From Candidatus Borrarchaeota archaeon (GTDB lineage: Archaea; Asgardarchaeota; Sifarchaeia; Borrarchaeales; Borrarchaeaceae): a stretch of 6,643 nt of DNA. The translations under genes and the position numbers were made by a program. The stretch lies in assembly GCA_016840645.1 (NCBI GenBank), contig JAEORY010000221.1, positions 1 through 6,643 on the forward strand, given 5' to 3'. The notes beneath the pieces are model-generated. The model worked only from the letters and a program-made list of their open reading frames with translations, had not been told where the DNA came from and made no database searches. Positions within the stretch are counted from its first letter, which is position 1; every line of letters starts with the position of its first letter. Below, piece after piece: positions 1 to 4,495 of this stretch.

Positions 1-717
1 GCTGTTCAACAGGCTATTAAGGAAATAGACTACGTGGTTAATAATGACATAGGCTGTTATTCTATGCTGCTTTTGGAGCCATATGAAATTACGGATTCTC
101 TATTATGTATGGGAGCGTCTCTAGGCGTTTCAAGTGGTATGCAACATGCAATTAATGATAAAGTCATTGCTTTTGTAGGAGACTCAACATTTTTCCACGC
201 TTCTTTGCCTGGATTTATAAATGCCGTACATAATAAACACAATTTTACCGTCTTCATTTTAAATAATAAGGTGACTGCAATGACTGGTCAGCAACCAAAC
301 CCTGGTTCTGATTTTGGCGCAGCACCTGTCGAAGAAATTGACTTAGAAGCTGTAGTAAAAGCTATCGGTGTTAAACACGTTACCGTTATCAACGCATTCG
401 ATCCTAAGAGCAACATTGATCCGATAAAAGAGGCTTTAGAATACGAAGGAGTATCTGTTGTAATTTCAAAAGGTCCTTGTGCTTTGTATAATGACCGCTT
501 GAAGAGAAAACGCGGAGTTCCGATAATTCCGAACATGGTCGATAAAGAAGAGTGCAAGACTATCTATGCTTGTATTCGGGACTTCTACTGCCCTGCAATT
601 GAGATGGATATGGAAAGCAGACAAGCTGTCATCCTAAAAGATTTATGCGATGGTTGCATGGTCTGCGCGAAACTTTGTCCAGTTTCTTCAATAAAAACCA
701 CAGGTGGTGCTCAATAA
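1..717 (+). CDS. iorA: Indolepyruvate:ferredoxin oxidoreductase, alpha subunit (C-terminal part)
   Basis: The subunit carries thiamine diphosphate (TPP) and Fe-S clusters and, with IorB, oxidatively decarboxylates aryl pyruvates from Trp, Phe and Tyr to aryl-acetyl-CoA, reducing ferredoxin in the cytoplasm. The frame is open from base 1, so the true start lies upstream; 238 residues of a usual ~600 or more are present. A TPP-binding motif runs from GDSTFFHASLPG (from residue 60) to the NN pair at 88-89, followed by TAMTGQQPNPG, which is typical of IorA. The C-terminus is a ferredoxin-like domain. Its second cluster motif is complete (C216, C219, C222, C226, then P). The first keeps C185, C191 and C197, but the expected second cysteine is Ile188, so it may hold a [3Fe-4S] cluster or none. 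The stop overlaps the iorB start by one base, indicating translational coupling. The family call is secure; the cluster type is inference. Confidence 0.95.
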   Translation, partial: AVQQAIKEIDYVVNNDIGCYSMLLLEPYEITDSLLCMGASLGVSSGMQHAINDKVIAFVGDSTFFHASLPGFINAVHNKHNFTVFILNNKVTAMTGQQPNPGSDFGAAPVEEIDLEAVVKAIGVKHVTVINAFDPKSNIDPIKEALEYEGVSVVISKGPCALYNDRLKRKRGVPIIPNMVDKEECKTIYACIRDFYCPAIEMDMESRQAVILKDLCDGCMVCAKLCPVSSIKTTGGAQ

Positions 718-1349
718 TGGTAGCCGGTTATAATATTATGCTGTCGGGTGTTGGTGGCCAAGGACTTATGTTATTATCAACAATCATTGGAAATGCCTGT
801 AACAAACTAGGAATGAAGGTAATAACTGGAGAACAACATGGCCTCTCACAAAGAAGTGGCTCAATATATGTCCATCTTAGAATAGGTGAAAAGGTACATT
901 CACCATTAATCCCTTATGGTTCCGCGGACATAATCATTTCTATGGAAGCCACTGAAGTTCTGCGATATATTGAATTTCTTAAAGATGACGGAATCATCAT
1001 TATGAACAAACGTATTATGCATCCTTCACTAGTAACTGGTGATATTGCGAAGCACCGAGATAAAAATCGTACATATATCACCTTAGAACAGATACTTACT
1101 CAATTAGAACAAGTAACTAGGAATATTATTGTACTAGACGCAACAAAACTTGCCGAACTTGCTGGGAATCCAAGAACTGAAAATACGGTTTTAAGTGGTG
1201 CTGCTAGTGCTTTACAAGAGTTCCCCATCGATAAAGATGTTCTAAAGGAAACTATCAAGGATTTAGTCCCATCTAAAACAATTGAAGAAAATCTTAGAGC
1301 GTTTGACATGGGCTACGAAGAGGCAAAGAAAATCATTGCGAGTCTATAA
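717..1349 (+). CDS. iorB: Indolepyruvate:ferredoxin oxidoreductase, beta subunit
   Basis: This is the 210-residue partner of IorA, about the usual family length (~200). It belongs to the pyruvate/2-oxoacid ferredoxin oxidoreductase gamma-domain family. Residues 9-16 read LSGVGGQG, the glycine-rich start of the domain, and residues 38-48 read GEQHGLSQRSG, the other family signature. The chosen ATG (717-719) shares its A with the iorA stop (TAATG) and has an AGGTGGTG ribosome site at 702-709, 7 nt upstream. The earlier in-frame ATG at 645 lies inside the iorA ferredoxin coding region and would add 24 residues foreign to the family. The two genes form one operon, and a T-run terminator follows at once. 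The call rests on motifs, length and gene order. Confidence 0.95.
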   Translation: MVAGYNIMLSGVGGQGLMLLSTIIGNACNKLGMKVITGEQHGLSQRSGSIYVHLRIGEKVHSPLIPYGSADIIISMEATEVLRYIEFLKDDGIIIMNKRIMHPSLVTGDIAKHRDKNRTYITLEQILTQLEQVTRNIIVLDATKLAELAGNPRTENTVLSGAASALQEFPIDKDVLKETIKDLVPSKTIEENLRAFDMGYEEAKKIIASL

Positions 1350-1355
1350 TTTCAC

Positions 1356-1380
1356 TTTTTTCTTGCATTTAACTTCTTTT
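1356..1380 (+). terminator. T-rich archaeal-type terminator after iorAB
   Basis: Directly after the iorB stop the plus strand has a T6 run (1356-1361) and further T-rich tracts ending in TTTT at 1377-1380, with no strong hairpin. Archaeal RNA polymerase commonly stops at such U-tracts. It fits the end of the iorAB transcript. Confidence 0.5.
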
Positions 1381-1406
1381 AAAATCTTCAAAGCAGAAAA
1401 AAACTG

Positions 1407-1523
1407 ATGAAAACTGTTGAAGAACATTTCAACGTAAAATTAATAGAGGACTATATAACAAATGATGAGCTAGAACTAGCTGAGAAACTTAGGAAAGAAA
1501 TGTATTCCAAACTAGATGGATAA
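1407..1523 (+). CDS. Possible 38-residue charged small protein
   Basis: The ATG at 1407 opens 38 codons ending in TAA at 1521-1523. The product is acidic and helix-prone, with residues 20-33 reading DELELAEKLRKEMY, which could form an amphipathic helix. No good ribosome site precedes it (an A-rich tract only), and an in-frame stop at 1380-1382 limits extension. I do not recognise a family. It could be a real small protein, the leftover tail of a lost gene, or chance. The amino-acid make-up looks protein-like, but the missing ribosome site keeps confidence low. Confidence 0.3.
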   Translation: MKTVEEHFNVKLIEDYITNDELELAEKLRKEMYSKLDG

Positions 1524-1548
1524 GAGAGTGAAAGTGTGTCTAACTGAC

Positions 1549-1572
1549 AAAATGATTAAACTTAAAAACAAA
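1549..1572 (+). repeat. Direct repeat, copy 1
   Basis: The 20 bases at 1549-1568 recur exactly at 1596-1615. With one mismatch (C1569 versus T1616) the match extends to 24 nt. The copies start 47 bp apart. The core reads AATGATTAAACTT and both lie upstream of the cold-shock promoter. They could be a duplicated regulator site or a local slippage duplication. Confidence 0.8.
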
Positions 1573-1595
1573 GAGAAAGAAAGAGAGTCTATAGT

Positions 1596-1619
1596 AAAAT
1601 GATTAAACTTAAAAATAAA
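1596..1619 (+). repeat. Direct repeat, copy 2
   Basis: This is the second copy of the repeat at 1549-1572, with 23 of 24 bases identical. It ends about 47 bp ahead of the TATA box at 1666-1673, a distance at which archaeal activators or repressors could act. The function is unknown. Confidence 0.8.
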
Positions 1620-1660
1620 AATTTATTCTATAATTTCTGTTTAAAATCAAAAGAAGTTAA

Positions 1661-1674
1661 GAAGTTTTAAATAT
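1661..1674 (+). promoter_or_regulatory. TATA box of the cold-shock gene
   Basis: Bases 1666-1673 read TTTAAATA, a perfect match to the archaeal TATA core, preceded by a purine-rich GAAG. Transcription would begin near 1694-1697, giving a leader of about 44 nt. The ribosome site AGGAGG lies at 1725-1730. Spacing to the gene is right for archaea; no experiment supports it. Confidence 0.6.
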
Positions 1675-1738
1675 CCCAATTTATGCTTTTTTTCGTCTAA
1701 TGAATTTTAAGTTAAAACCAGTATAGGAGGCTATATTT

Positions 1739-1936
1739 ATGCCAGAAGGAACTGTAAAATTTTTCAATACTATGCGAAACTTCGGCTTTATTACCGGCGA
1801 TGACGGCAAAGACTACTTCGTCCACATTAGTGGAATTAACGAAGGAACCGTAATTGGTGACGGTGACCGTGTCGTTATTGAGGTCGTACAGGGCGATCGG
1901 GGTCCTAAGGCTGAACAAGTTTCAAAAATTGAGTGA
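1739..1936 (+). CDS. Cold-shock domain protein (CspA-like)
   Basis: A complete 65-residue single cold-shock domain, the normal family length. Such five-stranded OB-fold proteins bind single-stranded RNA and DNA and act as RNA chaperones. Residues 5-10 read TVKFFN, with Phe8 where bacterial CspA has Trp. The RNP1 stretch is 13-18 (RNFGFI, usually KGFGFI) and RNP2 is 25-30 (DYFVHI); the nucleic-acid-stacking aromatics F15, F17, F27 and H29 are kept. The start has AGGAGG 8 nt upstream. It is monocistronic: its own TATA box precedes it and a hairpin follows the stop. Cold-shock proteins occur in only some archaea, mainly mesophilic ones, and many of those were probably acquired from bacteria (general knowledge, not shown here). 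Confidence 0.93.
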   Translation: MPEGTVKFFNTMRNFGFITGDDGKDYFVHISGINEGTVIGDGDRVVIEVVQGDRGPKAEQVSKIE

Positions 1937-1948
1937 ATGACAAATCCA

Positions 1949-1971
1949 AACTACCCTTCTTGCGTGAAGGG
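1949..1971. other. Hairpin after the cold-shock gene; possible terminator or IS605-end relic
   Basis: CCCTTC (1954-1959) pairs with GAAGGG (1966-1971) around the 6-nt loop TTGCGT. There is no T-run after it, so it is a poor intrinsic terminator. The stretch begins AACTACCC, the same lead-in as the IS605-type hairpin at 4264-4297, so on the minus strand it may be a decayed transposon right end. Both readings are open. Confidence 0.4.
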
Positions 1972-2043
1972 GAGACAAATAATCAAGTGGATCGTATCCT
2001 ATAGTTAGAAACCATTTCGCGTACTATCTATAGTCCAAAAACT

Positions 2044-2058
2044 AAAAACCTTTAAATT
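2044..2058 (+). promoter_or_regulatory. Near-consensus archaeal BRE/TATA promoter
   Basis: An AAAAA tract (2044-2048), then CC, then TTTAAATT (2051-2058) matches the archaeal BRE-TATA consensus at nearly every base. It is among the best promoters in the window. The start would fall near 2079-2083, inside the palindrome that follows. No gene begins for about 300 nt on this strand; the first is the 49-residue protein at 2380. It may drive that gene through a long leader, or a non-coding RNA antisense to the AsnC relic. Confidence 0.45.
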
Positions 2059-2098
2059 AGCGTACAGCAAACGAATCAATTTGCGGATTCCGCTAATT
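2055..2098 (+). other. Nested, partly alternative hairpins
   Basis: AATTAGCG (2055-2062) pairs perfectly with CGCTAATT (2091-2098). Inside it GCAAA (2067-2071) pairs with TTTGC (2080-2084). A competing pair, GAATC (2073-2077) with GATTC (2086-2090), cannot form at the same time. As it overlaps the TATA box it could be an operator-like DNA element, or a folded RNA if transcribed from further upstream. No known riboswitch is recognised. Confidence 0.45.
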
Positions 2099-2131
2099 GA
2101 CCTCAGGTCCATCTATTTTTCTATCAAGTAA

Positions 2132-2299
2132 TCAGAACAACGAAAATGCCGTTTCTTCTTTCACAGGGGAAAGTACAATAACAGTCCTCGTTTGCTTCAC
2201 TCCCTGAAGACGATTAATTGTCCTTATCATAACTTCAAGTGTAGAAGTATTTTTAGTCTTCACTTTTCGTTTTTTTAATGACAACTTATTTATCTTCAT
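2132..2299 (-). pseudogene. Remnant of an AsnC/Lrp-type regulator (C-terminal ligand-binding part)
   Basis: On the minus strand, ATG (2299-2297) to TGA (2134-2132) encodes 55 residues. From residue 11 to 49 it reads like the end of an AsnC/Lrp ligand-binding (RAM) domain: RKVKTKNTSTLEVMI, then INRLQGVKQTRTVIVLS, then PVKEE. The pattern 'helix, GV-x-x-T-x-T-hhhLS-x-VKE' is characteristic of that family. The usual N-terminal helix-turn-helix and the first half of the RAM domain are absent, and residues 1-10 look like run-on sequence. No convincing ribosome site precedes the ATG. AsnC/Lrp proteins often regulate amino-acid metabolism, which would fit the iorAB neighbourhood. Most likely it is a truncated relic; a tiny stand-alone domain is possible but too short to fold as a normal RAM dimer. 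Confidence 0.6.
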
Positions 2300-2328
2300 T
2301 CCAAAAAAAGCGCATTGCGTTGAAGATC

Positions 2329-2340
2329 CTTAAAAAAATA
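2329..2340 (+). promoter_or_regulatory. Weak TATA-like element ahead of the 49-residue gene
   Basis: CTTAAAAAAATA lies about 27 nt before the AGGAGG of the gene at 2380, so a transcript starting near 2360 would have a short leader. The element is A-rich rather than a clean TATA box. The stronger promoter at 2044-2058 is the alternative. Confidence 0.3.
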
Positions 2341-2379
2341 GAATATCGATTATGAAAACTATGCTCAGGAGGTATGTTT

Positions 2380-2529
2380 GTGAATGTTGAATTACAGGTA
2401 AATGGTAATAATATTCCTCTTCATAAGTTTGCACAAAAAATCTGGCGTGGAGTCATTATTGGGCTTGTTAAAGAACTGAAAGGAGTTCCTAACGATATAC
2501 AAGATGTAAAACTACAGGTTAAACTATGA
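2380..2529 (+). CDS. Conserved-looking 49-residue small protein, function unknown
   Basis: A GTG start (2380-2382) sits 7 nt after a perfect AGGAGG (2367-2372). An in-frame ATG at 2374 is only 1 nt from that site and is less likely. The product starts MNVELQVNGNNIPLHKFAQK and ends with alternating residues, DVKLQVKL. It suggests a beta strand (2-7), a turn, a helix containing W22 and a hydrophobic VIIGLV stretch (25-30), a LKGVP turn and a final strand. From memory, short archaeal proteins of the shape 'VELKVNG-x-x-PLN-x-F' followed by 'LKGV' and a closing strand are common; I recall no assigned function. It is probably cytosolic: the hydrophobic part is too short for a membrane span. The ribosome site and protein-like pattern make this a real gene. 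Confidence 0.75.
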   Translation: MNVELQVNGNNIPLHKFAQKIWRGVIIGLVKELKGVPNDIQDVKLQVKL

Positions 2530-2628
2530 TATTCCTAATATGCTTTAAGAAAATTTTCTTATGTAAGATAGTAGATGACTAGTATTGTCAAATTTAGTCT
2601 GTCTGCTAGGTTTTGTTCACATCGATAA

Positions 2629-2664
2629 ATTTCTATAGAATAAACTCAATCATTCGATAGAAAT
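2629..2664. repeat. Inverted repeat with 8-bp arms
   Basis: ATTTCTAT (2629-2636) is matched by ATAGAAAT (2657-2664) across a 20-nt gap, in the gene-free stretch 2530-2780. It overlaps the next palindrome by 4 bases. It may be an operator, or chance in AT-rich DNA. Confidence 0.4.
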
Positions 2665-2679
2665 GATTTTAAATCATTT
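2661..2679. promoter_or_regulatory. AT-rich palindrome overlapping a TATA-like core
   Basis: AAATGATT (2661-2668) and AATCATTT (2672-2679) are perfect inverted arms around TTA, and the centre TTTTAAAT resembles a TATA box. A repressor site over a promoter is one reading. Apart from these elements, a TATA box and the IS end, I see nothing coding in 2530-2848. Confidence 0.35.
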
Positions 2680-2762
2680 ATTCCTTGCTTGAGAAATGAT
2701 AATTTTTACTGACAACTAACCAAGAGCACGAATGCTTTAGCCAATTGATGAATGACGTTGTG

Positions 2763-2770
2763 TTTATATA
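2763..2770 (+). promoter_or_regulatory. TATA box ahead of the IS605 end and the 117-residue gene
   Basis: TTTATATA at 2763-2770 would start transcription near 2790-2795, just within the transposon right end. It could drive that RNA, the downstream small-protein/MoxR unit, or both. The upstream BRE position is not purine-rich, so strength is uncertain. Confidence 0.4.
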
Positions 2771-2780
2771 GTGTGTTGGT

Positions 2781-2836
2781 GATCAAGTCTGTCGTAGAAG
2801 CAGGAAGCCTCAAGGCTTTAGCACGAGGTAGCTCAC
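2781..2836 (+). mobile_element. IS200/IS605-type right end (omegaRNA 3' end-like), copy 1
   Basis: The 56 bases match the reverse complement of 4496-4551 at 53 positions. They contain GAAGCAGGAAGCCTC, a short hairpin (AAGCC 2805-2809 with GGCTT 2814-2818), an alternative CCTC/GAGG pairing (2808-2811 with 2825-2828), and end in GAGGTAGCTCAC. That pattern, ending in TCAC, is typical of IS605/IS1341 right ends, which also form the 3' scaffold of TnpB guide RNAs. Read as protein, codons from 2794 give VVEAGSLKALARGSS, resembling TnpB C-termini, but no tnpB body lies upstream. It is a solo end left by deletion, or a MITE-like fragment. It abuts the AGGAGG of the next gene. Confidence 0.75.
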
Positions 2837-2848
2837 AGGAGGACAAAT

Positions 2849-3202
2849 ATTATCAGAAATGAAGAAGAGTTATGGAAAAAATACGAAGAACAGCTGAAGA
2901 TAATAGAAAGCGATGATCAAGGGAAAGGGAATCCCTTTGATAGTATGTCGACGTTTCAATTAAGAAGAATAAGCGTTTCGCTTCTTGAGTGGACGTTAGG
3001 TCTTAAAGGCGAAAAACCTACCGAAGAAGAAATCCGTACTGAATACGTTAGACAAATAAAAAATCGCCCAAGACCACAAAAGGGCCTGATGCGAGGTCTT
3101 CCTGGTCAGAAACGGAATGTAACGACCGCTTGGCTTGGATGGATTCTTGGCATACCGGACAACGAAATAATGAAGCATCAAAAGCAGCATGAGGTTAAGT
3201 GA
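2849..3202 (+). CDS. 117-residue protein of unknown function, apparent ATT start
   Basis: The first in-frame ATG is at 2945 and lacks a ribosome site. The frame stays open upstream to a TAG at 2819-2821, and a perfect AGGAGG (2837-2842) sits 6 nt before ATT at 2849 (ATC follows at 2852). The added 32 residues (NEEELWKKYEEQLKIIE...) look coding: acidic and helical, possibly coiled-coil. From residue 33 on, two similar blocks appear: SLLEWTLGL with a charged helix (KPTEEEIRTEYVRQ), then AWLGWILGI with NEIMKHQKQ, separated by a basic RPRPQKGLMRG linker. No known domain is recognised; it may be a small helical partner. It lies 89 nt before the MoxR gene on the same strand, perhaps in one transcript. 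The 85-residue ATG form is the alternative. The IS end immediately upstream may have replaced the original 5' region. Confidence 0.65.
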   Translation: MIRNEEELWKKYEEQLKIIESDDQGKGNPFDSMSTFQLRRISVSLLEWTLGLKGEKPTEEEIRTEYVRQIKNRPRPQKGLMRGLPGQKRNVTTAWLGWILGIPDNEIMKHQKQHEVK

Positions 3203-3291
3203 GCATCATTAGTGTTTAGTATTTCCATAACAGTTCACATTCGATAATCGTGAATAACTTTCTTATGAATTGAATGTACGGAGGCAAGAAA

Positions 3292-4203
3292 ATGTCTGCA
3301 TTGGAAACAGTTGATCTAAAAACCGTTATAGATCCAATATTTGAAAAAGTAGTAGGAAGAAGGAAAGAAGTAGTGCTTATTCTCTCAGCATTAAAAGCGG
3401 GAAAGCCCATCCTTCTTGAAGGACCCCCAGGAGTTAGCAAGACAACAATTTTACGAACTTTGAGTGGTATTTTAGGAGTACATTTTCATTTTGTTGAAGG
3501 TAATGAGGATCTAACAGCCTCGAAATTAATTGGCTATTTTGACCCTGCAGCAGTATTGCAGACTGGGTATCGCCCAGAGAACTTCCGAGAAGGCGCCCTT
3601 ACGTTAGCAATGCGAGATGGAGGTATACTTTACATTGAAGAAATAAATCGTGCCCCTCCTGATGCACTTAATAGTCTGGTTGTAGCGCTCTCTGAAAAAG
3701 AAATTCATGTTCCACGTTTTGGAGAAATCTCTGCGAGCCCAGGATTCCGAGTTGTTGCTGCGATGAATCCGTATGATGATATTGGTGTCCAGAGAATTAG
3801 TAGAGCTATTCTTGACCGATTCACAAAATTAAAACTGGATTACCAGAATAAAGAAGAAGAAATGGAAATAGTTCGTGTAAACACCAAGGACAATGATGAA
3901 AAACTAATGGAATTAGGTGTAGAAATAGGTCGCCGTAGTCGAGATAATCCTGACTTACGCTTGGGAGCAAGTGTCAGAGGAGCTATTGATTTTGTAAACG
4001 TTGTCATGGAACGGCAAGTGTTTGATCCCGCACTTACTAAGGAAGATCTTATTGATTGTGCTTCGTTGACGTACAGCTCAAAGATATGGCTCTCTGCAAC
4101 GACTGAAAAAACTGAAGAAGATGTTATCAGAGATATTTTTAACGCAGTTCTCGATGATATGGGATCTGAAACGTTAAACGAAATAAACAAAACCTCACAA
4201 TAG
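3292..4203 (+). CDS. MoxR-type AAA+ ATPase (CoxE-associated subgroup)
   Basis: A complete 303-residue AAA+ ATPase; MoxR ATPases act as chaperone-like remodelers that activate or assemble partner complexes, usually with a VWA-domain protein. Visible motifs: Walker A GPPGVSKT (44-51), Walker B ILYIEE (112-117, Glu116 where many AAA+ have Asp), NRAPPDALNSLV (119-130), sensor 1 Asn159 in AAMNP, arginine-finger region SRAILDRF (170-177), and sensor 2 GASVRG (225-230). The 'GPPGVSKT', 'VEGNEDLT-x-SKL' and 'YIEEINRAP' combination matches, from memory, the subgroup next to CoxE-like VWA genes in actinobacteria and relatives. The ATG at 3292 is preferred because GGAGG (3280-3284) is 7 nt away; the in-frame ATG at 3274 lies upstream of that site. 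No VWA or DUF58 gene is present; the unknown 117-residue protein precedes it instead. Confidence 0.92.
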   Translation: MSALETVDLKTVIDPIFEKVVGRRKEVVLILSALKAGKPILLEGPPGVSKTTILRTLSGILGVHFHFVEGNEDLTASKLIGYFDPAAVLQTGYRPENFREGALTLAMRDGGILYIEEINRAPPDALNSLVVALSEKEIHVPRFGEISASPGFRVVAAMNPYDDIGVQRISRAILDRFTKLKLDYQNKEEEMEIVRVNTKDNDEKLMELGVEIGRRSRDNPDLRLGASVRGAIDFVNVVMERQVFDPALTKEDLIDCASLTYSSKIWLSATTEKTEEDVIRDIFNAVLDDMGSETLNEINKTSQ

Positions 4204-4232
4204 TGTTTAACATCACCACTAAATAGTCTCCA

Positions 4233-4255
4233 TTTTTTCGTATTTCCTCTTTTTT
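4233..4255 (+). terminator. Double T-run terminator after the MoxR gene
   Basis: Two T6 runs (4233-4238 and 4250-4255) follow 30-52 nt after the stop, with no hairpin, as usual for archaeal termination. Confidence 0.5.
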
Positions 4256-4263
4256 CCATAAAT

Positions 4264-4297
4264 GAACTACCCTATCCTTTTGGATGGGGCTTCCTGC
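4264..4297 (-). mobile_element. IS605-type right-end-like hairpin
   Basis: CCCTATCC (4270-4277) and GGATGGGG (4282-4289) form an 8-bp stem (one G-T pair) with a TTTT loop. On the minus strand it reads GCAGGAAGCCCC ... GGGTAGTTCA, parallel to the GCAGGAAGCCTC ... GAGGTAGCTCAC of the two right ends in this window. It is therefore probably a third, diverged solo right end. It could also be a terminator hairpin for the MoxR transcript, but no T-run follows it. Confidence 0.5.
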
Positions 4298-4300
4298 CGA

Positions 4301-4316
4301 ATAAGTTAAAACTTAT
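4301..4316. repeat. Short palindrome
   Basis: ATAAGTT and AACTTAT are perfect 7-bp inverted arms around AA. It lies 72 nt ahead of the doubtful ORF at 4388 and may be an operator; chance is possible in AT-rich DNA. Confidence 0.35.
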
Positions 4317-4387
4317 GTACGGATTTCGTTTCATAAATTCCCTTACGTACCCTCCTTACTTAATGATTTCATTTTTTGAGGATTTGT

Positions 4388-4471
4388 ATGAAAAATTCTC
4401 TTAGAGGTTTAAACACAACTTTGTTATCGTTGTATTCGATAGGGGGATTGGGGCATTTCATTTACTCCTAA
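4388..4471 (+). CDS. Doubtful 27-residue ORF, possibly a truncated membrane-protein start
   Basis: ATG at 4388 has GAGG (4378-4381) 6 nt upstream and opens 27 codons to TAA. The product begins MKNSLRGLNTTLLSLYSIGG and stays hydrophobic, like the first membrane helix of a longer protein. The frame ends shortly before the IS605 end at 4496, so it may be a gene cut off by that element. Coding potential is too short to judge. Confidence 0.25.
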   Translation: MKNSLRGLNTTLLSLYSIGGLGHFIYS

Positions 4472-4495
4472 ATGTTTAATTGAACTAGTCTGATG

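Noticed and set aside
645..716. Upstream ATG that would lengthen IorB by 24 residues
   Set aside because: It lies within the IorA ferredoxin coding region in another frame and lacks a ribosome site; the ATG at 717 has AGGTGGTG and matches the family N-terminus.
1549..1619. Possible CRISPR repeats
   Set aside because: Only two AT-rich copies, with a gap too short and A-rich for a spacer, no third repeat and no cas genes.
1712..1918. 68-codon minus-strand ORF over the cold-shock gene
   Set aside because: The plus strand carries a full cold-shock domain with a ribosome site; the minus ORF is its shadow.
1937..2008. 23-codon ORF starting right after the cold-shock stop
   Set aside because: No ribosome site, no recognisable pattern, and it runs through the hairpin at 1949-1971.
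3840..4259. 139-codon minus-strand ORF
   Set aside because: It overlaps the C-terminal part of the well-supported MoxR gene; composition is Ser-rich as expected of an antisense shadow and no family is visible.
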